Source of the DNA: Phocaeicola_A sp045545095 | GTDB lineage: Bacteria > Bacteroidota > Bacteroidia > Bacteroidales > Bacteroidaceae | Direction: 5' to 3' | Assembly: GCA_045545095.1 (NCBI GenBank) | Contig: JAZQAG010000022.1 | Location: 1-64,000, forward strand | Length of the DNA: 64,000 bases | Part shown: in pieces, positions 1 to 9,664 of the stretch | Numbering within the stretch: the stretch's first letter is position 1 | Layout: each line of letters begins with the position of its first letter | Made by a program: the position numbers and the translations under genes | Notes under the pieces: model-generated | What the model was told of the DNA's origin: nothing | What the model saw: the letters and a program-made list of their open reading frames with translations, nothing else | The model's database searches: none

Positions 1-3
1 GAA

Positions 4-66
4 TTTATCATAAAATAAAAGGGAATCACATAGAATTTATGTGATTCCCTTTTATTTTATGATAAA
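4..66. terminator. Long perfect hairpin, likely terminator of the TPR gene
   Basis: Bases 4-32 are the exact reverse complement of 38-66, giving a 29-bp stem around a 5-base loop. The A/T-rich outer stem supplies a U-tract in either direction. It begins just past the stop of the minus-strand TPR gene, so it probably ends gyrA-TPR transcription and may act both ways. Confidence 0.75.
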
Positions 67-76
67 TATACTAATA

Positions 77-1351
77 CTACATGAGTTTTTCTATTTCCTC
101 TAATTGTGGCCCCATGTTGAGCATGTAATATATGCTGTAAAGACCGTTAAGCCACATTTCTTTTTTTTCAGGAGCCAATTGGCGTACAGTTTCATAGTGA
201 GGTTTTGCATCGCGATAGTATCCTTTGACGTTCTCAACTTCTTTCTTGTATTGTGCATTACTGAGATTTGTTGGAATTTTGTCCTGATAGTCGCGTGCTA
301 AAGTACAATATATTAAACCGAGGTTTGAATGAGCTTCTGCATAGTCGGGTTTGATAGCAATGGCAGCTTTATAAGCAGCTATGGCTTCATCATATTTTTT
401 TAGGTTTTGGCAAAGGTATCCCTTAACGTACTGCATGAAAGAGTCATTAGGATCTTTTACAACCATATCGTTTGCAAACTCTAAGGCTTCATTGAACTTG
501 CCAGAGTTGTTATAGTAATCGAGCAAGTTACCTACAAAATAGTTATGATCTGGGTATTTCTTAACTCCTTCTTGAAGTTCGGCAATCCATTTTACCGTGT
601 CTCCCATTTCGCGGTATGCAGATGCCGTAAATTCATACCCATATCGGCTATAGGTTGCATCTTCTTTAACTACGGGAGTGAATTTTAATACACTCTCGTA
701 GTTCTTCAACTGCATAGAGGCCAAACTTGCATAATATGCAATCTGTGTCACAAGTGTATCATTTACAATTGCTGAATCATTTGCAAGCATGGGATTTTTT
801 GCAGATTCGATGTAAAGTGAGAAATACTTGAGGGCTTTTTCATTGTCCTTGTCTTCATTATAATATTTTACTCCACCATTAATAAGCCATCCTCGATTAT
901 CTTTTAAGAATTTTTTGTTTGGTTCATGGTATTTGACCTTTACTGGGCGTCCCTTTTTGTCTACAGCATTTTTTTCTACTTCGTCACATTTAAAAAAATT
1001 AGTGTAAACATTGTAGAGACTGCTGTACATTTTATCGAAATCTGGGGTTTGTTGCAGATAAAGCTTTTGTTGTTCAGCCTCAAAGAGCTTTTTTTGAATC
1101 GTTCCTGCGGCATTCCATACGTCTGGTTGAGCTGTGATTTCTGGGTACTTTATGGCACCGTCAATCAAGTTTTGTGCTTGTTTTAAGTCTCCACCTTGTG
1201 TGTCGGCTAATTTTTGCGCCTCTTTTACAGCTTTTTGAGCATTTTTGAGTTCTTTTGCATAAGCTTTCGGGTCAGCTTGTGCCATCGCAACGATGCATGA
1301 AAGCATCAACATTGAGATTGAAAATAATACTTTTTTCATAATCTGTTGCAT
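77..1351 (-). CDS. Tetratricopeptide-repeat protein, exported
   Basis: A 424-residue protein with an N-terminal hydrophobic stretch (about residues 6-25, ending AMAQA) that looks like a Sec signal peptide, so it probably acts in the periplasm. The middle and C-terminal parts contain TPR-like helices; the clearest unit is near residues 305-345 (YVKGYLCQNLKKYDEAIAAY and the following helix). TPR arrays mediate protein-protein contacts; no enzymatic motif is visible. It lies 41 bases after gyrA on the same strand and is probably cotranscribed. The partner and precise role cannot be read from the sequence. Confidence 0.8.
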   Translation of the reverse strand: MQQIMKKVLFSISMLMLSCIVAMAQADPKAYAKELKNAQKAVKEAQKLADTQGGDLKQAQNLIDGAIKYPEITAQPDVWNAAGTIQKKLFEAEQQKLYLQQTPDFDKMYSSLYNVYTNFFKCDEVEKNAVDKKGRPVKVKYHEPNKKFLKDNRGWLINGGVKYYNEDKDNEKALKYFSLYIESAKNPMLANDSAIVNDTLVTQIAYYASLASMQLKNYESVLKFTPVVKEDATYSRYGYEFTASAYREMGDTVKWIAELQEGVKKYPDHNYFVGNLLDYYNNSGKFNEALEFANDMVVKDPNDSFMQYVKGYLCQNLKKYDEAIAAYKAAIAIKPDYAEAHSNLGLIYCTLARDYQDKIPTNLSNAQYKKEVENVKGYYRDAKPHYETVRQLAPEKKEMWLNGLYSIYYMLNMGPQLEEIEKLM

Positions 1352-1392
1352 TTAGAATTAATGTGTATTAATTTGTTTACTTTAATTGTTCG

Positions 1393-3921
1393 TTATTCAT
1401 TTACAGGTGCCGTATTTTCCTCATTTTGAGGCGTTTCACCACTCTCTACACTCTCCTCCTCCGTTTCGGTGGCTACTTTGCATACGCTACCAATCTGGTC
1501 ACCACGTTTCTTGAGGTCGATGAGGCGGACGCCTTGTGTGGCACGTCCCATGACGCGTACGTCGGCAACCTTCAAGCGGATGGTGATACCTGACTTGTTG
1601 ATAATCATTAGGTCGTTTTCGTCCGTTACGGTCTTGATAGCTACCAGTTTACCTGTCTTTTCGGTGATATTCAGAGTCTTGACACCCTTGGCGCCACGGT
1701 TTGTCTTGCGGTAGTCCTCGATGTCGGAGCGCTTGCCGTATCCCTGCTCGGACACTACCATGATGGTCTCTTTCTCGGGGTCTTTCACGCAAATCATGCC
1801 GATAACTTCGTCCTGTCCGTCATCATCGAGCTGCATACCGCGTACACCGGTAGAGACACGTCCCATAGGTCGTACGGCTGTTTCGTTGAATCGGATGGCA
1901 CGTCCGTTGCGGTTGGCCATGATAATCTCGTTAGAGCCGTTTGTCATGCGAACTTCGATTACGCGGTCGTCCTCGCGGATAAGGATAGCGTTCACACCGT
2001 TGGCACGCGGACGGCTATAGGCCTCGAGTGAAGTCTTCTTGATGATACCGTTCTTGGTACAGAAGACGAGGTAATGGCTGTTAACGAACTCCTTGTCGTT
2101 GAAATTCTTGATGCGTACGAATGCGTTCACGGCATCATCGGAGTCGATGTTGAGCATGTTCTGAATGGCTCGTCCCTTAGAGGTCTTGGTACCTTCGGGG
2201 ATTTCATAGACTTTCAACCAGTAACAACGTCCCTTCTGGGTGAAGAAGAGCATGGTGTTGTGCATGGTAGCCGGGTAAATGTACTCTACGAAATCTTCAT
2301 CGCGTGTCTGAGAGCCCTTCGACCCTACTCCACCACGGTTTTGAGCATGGAATTCGCTCAGCGGTGTACGCTTGATGTAACCCATGTGGCTGATGGTGAT
2401 AATCATTTCATCGTCAGCATAGAAATCTTCGGGATTGAACTCTTCCGATGAGTAAACGATTTCGGAGCGGCGTGGGTCGCCGTATTTCTCTTTTACTTCG
2501 ATGAGTTCGTCCTTCATCACCTTGCGGCAGAGTTCGTCGTTAGCCAAAATCTCCTCGTAATAAGCGATTTGCTTCATGATTTCGTCATATTCGGCGTGCA
2601 ACTGGTCTTGCATCAATCCTGTGAGCTGACGCAAACGCATCTCTACAATGGCACGGCTCTGTATCTCGCTGAGGTTGAAGCGCTCCATCAGGCCTGTGAT
2701 AGCTTCGGCCGGAGTCTTGGCGGCGCGGATGATAGCGATAACCTCGTTGATATTGTCGCTGGCGATGATGAGACCTTCCAGAATGTGGGCACGCTCCTTG
2801 GCCTTACGCAGGTCGAATTGGGTGCGGCGAACTACCACTTCGTGACGATGTTCTACAAAATAACGGATTAGGTCCTTCAGATTCAGTGTCTTAGGACGTT
2901 GTTGCCCGGTATTTCCCACCAGTGCCACGTTGTTCACACCGAAGCTGGTTTGCAGGGCTGTCATCTTGAACAGTTTGTTCAGTACCACACTGGCGTTGGC
3001 ATCGCGCTTGATGTCGATAACGATACGCATACCTTCGCGGTCAGACTCGTCATTGGCATTGCTGATACCCTCGATTTTCTTCTCGTTCACCAAATCGGCG
3101 ATGCTCTTGATGAGTTCTGCCTTGTTTACACCGTATGGGATTTCTGTTACCACAATCTTGTCGTGGTTCTGTCCTGTCTCAATTTCTGCTTTGGCTCGCA
3201 TGATGATACGTCCGCGTCCGGTTTCGTATGCCTCGCGAACTCCGGCCATACCATATATATATCCTCCTGTCGGGAAGTCGGGAGCCTTGACGTGCTCCAT
3301 CAGTTCATCGATGGTGATGTCGTTGTTGTCGATGTAGGCAACGCAGGCATCAATCACCTCGCCCAAGTTGTGAGTAGGCATGTTGGTTGCCATACCTACG
3401 GCAATACCGGAAGCGCCATTTACCAACAGGTTAGGAATTCGTGTGGGCATCACGGTAGGCTCTTGCAACGAGTCGTCAAAGTTGTTGGTGAAGTCAACGG
3501 TCTCCTTATAGAGGTCCTGCATCATGTCTTCGCCAATCTTCTGCAGGCGTGCTTCGGTGTAACGCATGGCAGCGGCAGAGTCGCCATCCACCGAACCGAA
3601 GTTACCCTGACCATCTACCAATGGGTAGCGCATGGCCCAATCCTGTGCCATACGTACGAGGGCACCATATACTGAAGAGTCGCCATGGGGATGGTACTTA
3701 CCGAGCACGTCACCGACTGTACGGGCGGATTTCTTGTAAGGCTTATCTGATGTGTTGCCCAATTCCATCATACCATAAAGGATACGGCGGTGTACAGGTT
3801 TCAAACCATCTCTGACATCCGGGAGGGCGCGTGCAACGATTACTGACATGGAGTAATCGATGTAGCTCGATTTCATCTCCTCCTCGATGTTAATCTTTAT
3901 AATTCTGTCTTGTTCAAGCAT
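1393..3921 (-). CDS. gyrA: DNA gyrase subunit A
   Basis: An 842-residue GyrA, the breakage-reunion subunit that with GyrB introduces negative supercoils using ATP. The N-terminal winged-helix region is intact, with the catalytic tyrosine at Y121 in AAMRYTEARL. The quinolone-resistance region reads HPHGDSSVYG; the Ser equivalent to E. coli Ser83 is present (S82), while the position equivalent to Asp87 is Gly86. The C-terminal beta-pinwheel holds a variant GyrA box (QNRGGVGSKG), and the protein ends in an acidic tail, as is common in the family. No gyrB is nearby. The start MLEQDRIIKINIEEEMKSSY matches the usual family N-terminus. Confidence 0.97.
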   Translation of the reverse strand: MLEQDRIIKINIEEEMKSSYIDYSMSVIVARALPDVRDGLKPVHRRILYGMMELGNTSDKPYKKSARTVGDVLGKYHPHGDSSVYGALVRMAQDWAMRYPLVDGQGNFGSVDGDSAAAMRYTEARLQKIGEDMMQDLYKETVDFTNNFDDSLQEPTVMPTRIPNLLVNGASGIAVGMATNMPTHNLGEVIDACVAYIDNNDITIDELMEHVKAPDFPTGGYIYGMAGVREAYETGRGRIIMRAKAEIETGQNHDKIVVTEIPYGVNKAELIKSIADLVNEKKIEGISNANDESDREGMRIVIDIKRDANASVVLNKLFKMTALQTSFGVNNVALVGNTGQQRPKTLNLKDLIRYFVEHRHEVVVRRTQFDLRKAKERAHILEGLIIASDNINEVIAIIRAAKTPAEAITGLMERFNLSEIQSRAIVEMRLRQLTGLMQDQLHAEYDEIMKQIAYYEEILANDELCRKVMKDELIEVKEKYGDPRRSEIVYSSEEFNPEDFYADDEMIITISHMGYIKRTPLSEFHAQNRGGVGSKGSQTRDEDFVEYIYPATMHNTMLFFTQKGRCYWLKVYEIPEGTKTSKGRAIQNMLNIDSDDAVNAFVRIKNFNDKEFVNSHYLVFCTKNGIIKKTSLEAYSRPRANGVNAILIREDDRVIEVRMTNGSNEIIMANRNGRAIRFNETAVRPMGRVSTGVRGMQLDDDGQDEVIGMICVKDPEKETIMVVSEQGYGKRSDIEDYRKTNRGAKGVKTLNITEKTGKLVAIKTVTDENDLMIINKSGITIRLKVADVRVMGRATQGVRLIDLKKRGDQIGSVCKVATETEEESVESGETPQNEENTAPVNE

Positions 3922-4313
3922 TTAGTTTAATTCTTTTTATTCTACTCTCACATGTCTTTCAAAAACCATGCTAAATTACTACAAAATTGTCAATTGGGAA
4001 AGTTTTTTAAGGAAAATCTTCTCTTGTAGTCTTATTTTAAGGGATATTTAACGTGGGTTTTCTCTGTGTAGCGCCTCTCCTTTCTTTAAGGCGGAAGGAT
4101 TCCCTTGTTAATAAGGCTTTTGAAGGTATGTCAATTCCAATTATTGTCGATAAAATGAAGGAGAATCAAAATCTTTATATATTATTACCATTTTGGCACG
4201 TAATTTGTTGGGTTAATTAAGAAGCTACAGGTGGAAAGAAATATTTTTATGTGTATCTTTGCACTTGAAAAAGGATAAATGAAATAAACTTGTAATATTT
4301 TTATATAGGTAAT
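3922..4313. promoter_or_regulatory. Divergent gyrA/clpC intergenic region with clpC -7 box
   Basis: 392 bases separate the two divergent start codons. On the plus strand a Bacteroides -7 box TATCTTTG lies at 4254-4261, about 50 bases before the clpC ATG; no convincing -33 TTTG sits 19-21 bases upstream of it. I found no exact TAnnTTTG for gyrA on the minus strand. No gene or stable hairpin is evident in the remainder. Confidence 0.55.
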
Positions 4314-6854
4314 ATGAATGGTCGTTTTTCACATAAGTTCTCTGAAATTCTAGCATATAGTAGAGAAGAGGCAATCAGACTTAATAACAACTATATTGGT
4401 CCTGAACATCTTTTATTGGGGATAATCCGTGAAGGGCAAGGACGTGCAGTAGAGTTATTGAAGCGCTTGTCAGTAGATTTGAAACGGATAAAATATCAGT
4501 TGGAGACTGATTTGAAATCTCAGGAAAACGAAAACGGGAGGTTTTCCATGGAAGCGATGAGTGAAACTGATGTTCCTTCGTTGAATGAAGTGGCTAGTCG
4601 TCTATTGAAATTAAGTGCTTTAGAAGCTCGCTTACAGCGTTGTGACGAAGTTGATACAGAACATGTATTATTAGCAATTCTAAAAGATAAAAATAGCATG
4701 GCGGCTAAAATATTGGAAGATAATAGTGTGAATTATCGAGCAGCTTATGGACAATTGTCAGATACAAATGTGACGGATATGGGTTTTGGTTTAGATGACG
4801 ACGATGATGATGACGGTATTGGGTATGCTGATCAATCTGATGGTCCCAACGAACGTCAGGGGCATTCTGTCTCGGTTGCCCAACAGCATGTTAAAGGGAA
4901 AAGTGACACTCCTGTTATTGATAGTTTCGGTGTGGATATGACCGCAGCTGCGTACGATGGAAAATTGGATCCTGTAGTAGGACGAGAAAAAGAAATAGAG
5001 CGTTTGGTACAAATTCTTAGCAGACGTAAGAAAAATAATCCAGTACTTATTGGAGAGCCAGGAGTTGGAAAATCGGCAATCGTTGAAGGTTTGGCTTTGC
5101 GTATTGTCCAACGTAAAGTGTCGCGTTTGTTGTTTGATAAGCGTGTAGTAGCGTTAGATATGGCTTCTATGGTTGCGGGTACTAAGTATCGTGGGCAATT
5201 TGAAGAACGCATCAAGGCTGTACTTAATGAATTAAAAAATAACCCCAATATTATTCTTTTTATTGATGAAATACATACTATTGTTGGAGCAGGTTCTGCC
5301 CCAGGAACAATGGATGCTGCAAATATGTTGAAACCAGCATTGGCACGTGGAGAAATTCAATGTATCGGAGCGACTACTTTGGATGAATATAGAAAGAGTA
5401 TAGAGAAAGATGGGGCTCTTGAACGGCGTTTTCAAAAGATTATAGTAGAGCCATCCACTTCAGAAGAAACGTTACAGATATTGAATAATATAAAGGAACG
5501 TTATGAAGAGCATCATAACGTGCGTTATACGATGGAGGCGATTCAAATGTGTGTCAATTTGGCAGAACGTTATCTGACCGATCGTAGCTTCCCTGATAAA
5601 GCTATAGATGTTATGGATGAAGCAGGATCTCGGGTGCATCTTAGTAATATTGTAAGCTCTAAAGAGATTGAAGAAAAAGAAATATTATTGGAAGAGTTGA
5701 AGGAACAGAAAAACCAAGCCGTAAAGTTACAGAATTATGAATTAGCGGCTAGTTTTCGCGATAAAGTTCGTCGTCTTGAGGAATGTTTGGAACGAGAGAA
5801 AAAAGAATTGGAAGAAAATCTTAAAAAGACCCCTCAAATAGTAAACGATGAAGATATTGCAGAAGTTGTTTCACTCATGTCAGGCATTCCTGTTCAGCGT
5901 ATGGCGCAAGCAGAGGGGGTTAAGATGAAAGGTATGAGAAACAATCTGGTTTCCAAAGTCGTAGCTCAAGATGCGGCTGTTGACAAATTGGTTAGAGCCA
6001 TTTTGCGTAGCCGTGTCGGTCTAAAAGATCCCAATCGTCCAATCGGAACATTCATGTTTTTAGGGCCAACAGGAGTAGGTAAAACTTTGTTAGTAAAAGA
6101 GTTGGCAGAGTATATGTTTGGCTCATCTGATGCTTTGATACGGGTAGATATGAGTGAATACATGGAAAAGCATAATGTCAGTCGTTTGGTTGGAGCTCCT
6201 CCGGGTTATGTTGGGTATGAGGAAGGTGGTCAATTGACTGAAAAAGTTCGTCGTAAGCCTTATTCTATAATACTTTTGGATGAAATAGAGAAGGCTCATA
6301 GCGAAGTATTTAATATGCTTCTTCAGGTGATGGATGAAGGACGTCTGACTGATAGCTATGGGCGTACGGTAGATTTTAAGAATACCGTCATTATTATGAC
6401 CTCCAATGTGGGTACTCGTCAATTGAAAGATTTTGGTAAAGGTGTCGGATTTACTGCTTATACTAAGGATGCCAAGGAGGTTTCTCGTAGTGTAATTCAA
6501 AAGGCTTTGAATAAGCATTTTTCTCCAGAATTTTTAAATAGAGTGGATGAAATTATTACGTTTGATCAATTAGACCGTTCTGCAATCAGGCGTATTGTAG
6601 ATATTGAACTTGGACATTTGTATAAACGTGTGTCTCAGTTGGGGTATCGGTTGGAACTTAGTGAGCAAGCTTGTGAGTTCATAGCAGAGAAGGGTTACGA
6701 TATACAGTTTGGAGCCCGTCCTTTAAAGCGTGCAATACAAACATATGTAGAAGATGTTTTATCGGAATTATTAGTAGATGGAAGTGTGGATGAGGGGACG
6801 TTGATTTGTTTGGACAAACATCCCGAGAAGGAAGAATTGAAGGTGATTCAATAA
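4314..6854 (+). CDS. clpC: ATP-dependent Clp protease ATP-binding subunit ClpC
   Basis: An 846-residue HSP100 unfoldase that feeds substrates to ClpP. Two Clp_N repeats occupy about residues 1-145, followed by an unusual Asp-rich linker (six consecutive D near 161-166). AAA+ module 1 has Walker A GEPGVGKS (about 247-254) and Walker B IILFIDEIH. A UVR-type coiled coil around 470-505 (KLQNYELAASFRDKVRRLE) separates the modules and marks it as ClpC rather than ClpB or ClpA. AAA+ module 2 has GPTGVGKT (about 584-591) and LLDEIEKAH. It is monocistronic, with an intrinsic terminator directly downstream. No CtsR operator was identified. Confidence 0.95.
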   Translation: MNGRFSHKFSEILAYSREEAIRLNNNYIGPEHLLLGIIREGQGRAVELLKRLSVDLKRIKYQLETDLKSQENENGRFSMEAMSETDVPSLNEVASRLLKLSALEARLQRCDEVDTEHVLLAILKDKNSMAAKILEDNSVNYRAAYGQLSDTNVTDMGFGLDDDDDDDGIGYADQSDGPNERQGHSVSVAQQHVKGKSDTPVIDSFGVDMTAAAYDGKLDPVVGREKEIERLVQILSRRKKNNPVLIGEPGVGKSAIVEGLALRIVQRKVSRLLFDKRVVALDMASMVAGTKYRGQFEERIKAVLNELKNNPNIILFIDEIHTIVGAGSAPGTMDAANMLKPALARGEIQCIGATTLDEYRKSIEKDGALERRFQKIIVEPSTSEETLQILNNIKERYEEHHNVRYTMEAIQMCVNLAERYLTDRSFPDKAIDVMDEAGSRVHLSNIVSSKEIEEKEILLEELKEQKNQAVKLQNYELAASFRDKVRRLEECLEREKKELEENLKKTPQIVNDEDIAEVVSLMSGIPVQRMAQAEGVKMKGMRNNLVSKVVAQDAAVDKLVRAILRSRVGLKDPNRPIGTFMFLGPTGVGKTLLVKELAEYMFGSSDALIRVDMSEYMEKHNVSRLVGAPPGYVGYEEGGQLTEKVRRKPYSIILLDEIEKAHSEVFNMLLQVMDEGRLTDSYGRTVDFKNTVIIMTSNVGTRQLKDFGKGVGFTAYTKDAKEVSRSVIQKALNKHFSPEFLNRVDEIITFDQLDRSAIRRIVDIELGHLYKRVSQLGYRLELSEQACEFIAEKGYDIQFGARPLKRAIQTYVEDVLSELLVDGSVDEGTLICLDKHPEKEELKVIQ

Positions 6855-6861
6855 CATGTCA

Positions 6862-6894
6862 AAATGTCAGAGAAACAACTCTGGCATTTTTTTT
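6862..6894 (+). terminator. Rho-independent terminator of clpC
   Basis: An 11-bp stem (6862-6872 with 6879-6889, one G-U pair) and a 6-base loop, followed by a run of T. It starts 8 bases after the clpC stop. Confidence 0.88.
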
Positions 6895-6951
6895 GTTTTT
6901 ATGTAATCCGAGAAGTTGAATCAATAATAAATTAAATAAAGAAAAAGCATT

Positions 6952-9003
6952 ATGCAAAAAGGAAACATCGGGGTTACGACCGAGAATATCTTCCCCGTCA
7001 TCAAAAAGTTCTTGTATAGCGATCATGAAATCTTCCTTCGCGAATTGGTCTCAAATGCTGTAGATGCTACCCAAAAACTCAAGACTTACGCTTCAAAGGG
7101 CGATTTCAAGGGTGAGCTAGGTGACCTTACCGTGCGTGTTTCTCTTGATAAAGAGGCTGGTACTATCACCATCAGCGACCATGGTATTGGTATGACCGCC
7201 GAAGAGATTGACAAGTATATCAACCAGATAGCTTTTTCGGGCGCAAACGATTTCTTGGATAAGTATAAAGACGATGCCAACGCCATCATCGGTCACTTCG
7301 GATTGGGCTTCTATTCAGCCTTTATGGTGGCCAAGAAGGTGGATATCATCACCCGTTCATACCAGGAAGGTGCACAAGCCGTGAAATGGAGTTGCGACGG
7401 TAGCCCTGAATTTACCTTGGAAGATGCCGAACGTGCTGAACGCGGTACGGATATCGTGCTCCACATCGACGATGATTGCAAGGAGTTCTTGGAAGAGAGC
7501 CGCATTTCTACTTTGTTGAACAAGTATTGCCGATTTCTCCCCATTGCTGTAGCTTTTGGAAAGAAAAAGGAATGGAAAGAAGGTAAACAGGTTGATACTG
7601 AAGAAGATAATATAATCAACGACACCGCTCCCTTGTGGATGAAGAAACCTCAGGAGTTGAAGGACGAGGATTACAAGAAGTTCTATCGCGATCTCTATCC
7701 TATGTCCGACGAGCCGCTCTTCTGGATTCACCTCAATGTGGATTACCCCTTCAACTTGACAGGTGTACTCTACTTCCCTAAGATCAAGAGCAATATTGAC
7801 CTTCAGAAGAATAAAATCCAACTCTATTGCAATCAGGTGTATGTAACTGATTCAGTGGAAGGTATCGTGCCCGATTTCCTTACTTTGTTGCACGGTGTCA
7901 TTGATTCTCCAGACATTCCCTTGAATGTGTCACGTTCTTACTTGCAGAGTGATAGCAACGTGAAGAAGATTTCAACCTACATCTCCAAGAAAGTGTCTGA
8001 CCGTTTGCAAGCTATTTTCAAGAATGACCGTAAGGAGTTTGAGCAGAAGTGGGATGACCTGAAACTCTTTATCCACTATGGTTTGCTCACTCAGGAGGAT
8101 TTCTACGACAAGGCCAACAAATACACCCTCTTCAAGGATACGGATGGCAAGTATTACACCTATGAGGAGTATCAGACGCTTATCAAGGATAATCAGACGG
8201 ATAAGGATGGAAACCTCATCTACCTCTATGCCAATAATAAGGAAGAGCAATATAGCTACATCGAAGCAGCTTCGGCCAAGGGCTACAACGTCCTGCTGAT
8301 GGATGGTCAGCTGGATACGGCCCTCGTTGGTATGTTGGAGCATAAGTTCGAGAAGGCTCGCTTCACCCGTGTGGATAGCGATGTGGTAGATCGTCTCATT
8401 GCTAAAGAGGACGATAAGAAGGCTGATATCGAGGCTGGTAAGGAAGAAATCCTATCATCGGTATTTACCAGCCAGTTGCCTCAGATAAACAAAGTGGAAT
8501 TTCATGTCGAAGCCCATTCATTGGGCGAGAATGCCAGTCCTATCCTCATCACGCAAGGCGAATACATGCGCCGTATGAAGGAAATGGCTAATCTGCAACC
8601 GGGTATGGCATTCTATGGCGAAATGCCCGACATGTTCAACTTGGTGCTCAATGTCGATCATAAGCTCATCAAGAGTGTGATGACCGATACAGATCAGGCT
8701 ATCGAAGCTGAATTGTCGCCTATCGAAGCGGAATTGCGCGGATTGAATGCCCGTCAGGCTGCTATCGAACAGACACAAAAGGATAAGAAGGCCGATGAAA
8801 TCACCGAAGCTGAGAAGAACGACTTGGCCGATGTAGAAAAGAAAATTGCTGATGAAAAGAGTAAGAAAGAGGCCGTTATCAGCAAGTATGCCGCAGGCAA
8901 TAAGGTGGTACACCAGCTCATCGACCTCGCTTTGCTTCAGAATGGTATGCTCAAGGGAGAGGCACTCAACAACTTCGTTAAGCGTAGCATCGAGTTGATT
9001 TGA
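6952..9003 (+). CDS. htpG: Molecular chaperone HtpG (Hsp90 family)
   Basis: A 683-residue bacterial Hsp90, a cytosolic ATP-dependent chaperone dimer. The GHKL ATPase domain shows the N box FLRELVSNAVDA (about 27-38), DHGIGM (about 80-85) and GHFGLGFYS (about 114-122). The middle domain includes NVSRSYLQ, and the C-terminal dimerisation region follows. A charged helical segment near 585-640, rich in E and K, is longer than in E. coli HtpG and is typical of Bacteroides forms. It follows clpC on the same strand but is separated from it by a terminator. Confidence 0.96.
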   Translation: MQKGNIGVTTENIFPVIKKFLYSDHEIFLRELVSNAVDATQKLKTYASKGDFKGELGDLTVRVSLDKEAGTITISDHGIGMTAEEIDKYINQIAFSGANDFLDKYKDDANAIIGHFGLGFYSAFMVAKKVDIITRSYQEGAQAVKWSCDGSPEFTLEDAERAERGTDIVLHIDDDCKEFLEESRISTLLNKYCRFLPIAVAFGKKKEWKEGKQVDTEEDNIINDTAPLWMKKPQELKDEDYKKFYRDLYPMSDEPLFWIHLNVDYPFNLTGVLYFPKIKSNIDLQKNKIQLYCNQVYVTDSVEGIVPDFLTLLHGVIDSPDIPLNVSRSYLQSDSNVKKISTYISKKVSDRLQAIFKNDRKEFEQKWDDLKLFIHYGLLTQEDFYDKANKYTLFKDTDGKYYTYEEYQTLIKDNQTDKDGNLIYLYANNKEEQYSYIEAASAKGYNVLLMDGQLDTALVGMLEHKFEKARFTRVDSDVVDRLIAKEDDKKADIEAGKEEILSSVFTSQLPQINKVEFHVEAHSLGENASPILITQGEYMRRMKEMANLQPGMAFYGEMPDMFNLVLNVDHKLIKSVMTDTDQAIEAELSPIEAELRGLNARQAAIEQTQKDKKADEITEAEKNDLADVEKKIADEKSKKEAVISKYAAGNKVVHQLIDLALLQNGMLKGEALNNFVKRSIELI

Positions 9004-9064
9004 TCGAAATATGTTTAAGTTAAAGTGTAGCTAGGTTTTATACAATACACTTTTCCATCAGATT

Positions 9065-9132
9065 TTAGGCGCGGATTACGCGGATTGCGGATAAATAGAA
9101 AGTCCGCGTTAATCTGTGTAATCCGCGCCTTA
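9065..9132. repeat. GGATT-type intergenic palindrome, copy 1
   Basis: Bases 9067-9079 are the exact reverse complement of 9118-9130 (AGGCGCGGATTAC arm), with a looser inner match. It is the same family as the elements at 12387-12455 and 16757-16840, and lies between htpG and the tRNA-Arg genes. Confidence 0.85.
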
Positions 9133-9213
9133 TAAATAAAGAATACTAATCTTCCAAGTATCAATAACTTGAGGGATGACACGAAAAAAACTCATAAAAA
9201 AAATCCAGAAAAG

Positions 9214-9245
9214 TTTGGCAGGTATAGTAAAAAGCAGTACCTTTG
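9214..9245 (+). promoter_or_regulatory. Sigma-ABfr-type promoter of the tRNA-Arg genes
   Basis: TTTG at 9214-9217, a 20-base spacer, and TACCTTTG at 9238-9245: an exact match to the Bacteroides consensus. The first tRNA begins 30 bases after the -7 box. Confidence 0.88.
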
Positions 9246-9274
9246 CACTCGCTAAATAAAAGCAAATATATGAT

Positions 9275-9348
9275 GGCTCCGTAGCTCAACTGAATAGAGC
9301 ATCTGACTACGGATCAGAAGGTTACAGGTTTGAATCCTGTCGGAGTCA
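9275..9348 (+). tRNA. tRNA-Arg (anticodon ACG), copy 1
   Basis: A 74-base cloverleaf. Acceptor GGCTCCG pairs with CGGAGTC (one G-U), the D arm is GCTC/GAGC, the anticodon stem TCTGA/TCAGA carries loop CTACGGA with ACG, and the T arm is ACAGG/CCTGT. The discriminator is A and CCA is not encoded. ACG would read CGN codons after A34-to-inosine editing. Confidence 0.97.
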
Positions 9349-9378
9349 CGATACTTCATAAATATTTGTTTGACATTT

Positions 9379-9452
9379 GGCTCCGTAGCTCAACTGAATA
9401 GAGCATCTGACTACGGATCAGAAGGTTACAGGTTTGAATCCTGTCGGAGTCA
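9379..9452 (+). tRNA. tRNA-Arg (anticodon ACG), copy 2
   Basis: Identical in all 74 bases to the copy at 9275-9348 and 30 bases downstream of it. The two probably share one transcript. No separate consensus promoter is visible in the 30-base gap. Confidence 0.97.
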
Positions 9453-9453
9453 C

Positions 9454-9493
9454 AAGGAATACTCTCGCTGTGAAGCGAGGGTATTCCTTGCTT
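9454..9493 (+). terminator. Terminator of the tRNA-Arg pair
   Basis: A 16-bp stem (9454-9469 with 9474-9489, one G-U) and a 4-base loop, followed by GCTTTTAT. Confidence 0.85.
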
Positions 9494-9575
9494 TTATAGG
9501 CTGTTATGAATACAGAGGGAGGCTTTAGTTATAACAACAAATCCGCTGTCCCAGTCTGACTAAATGGCATTATAA

Positions 9576-9629
9576 AAGCCTTGAAGAATACCAATCTTAA
9601 TTCGATAAGTTTAGTATTCTTCAAGGCTT
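9576..9629. terminator. Hairpin downstream of hpt
   Basis: A perfect 16-bp inverted repeat (9576-9591 with 9614-9629) around a 22-base loop, 36 bases past the hpt stop. It probably ends the minus-strand purine salvage operon and may be bidirectional. Confidence 0.65.
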
Positions 9630-9664
9630 ATGAATGAATTCTTTGTTTTTATTCCTTATGCTTC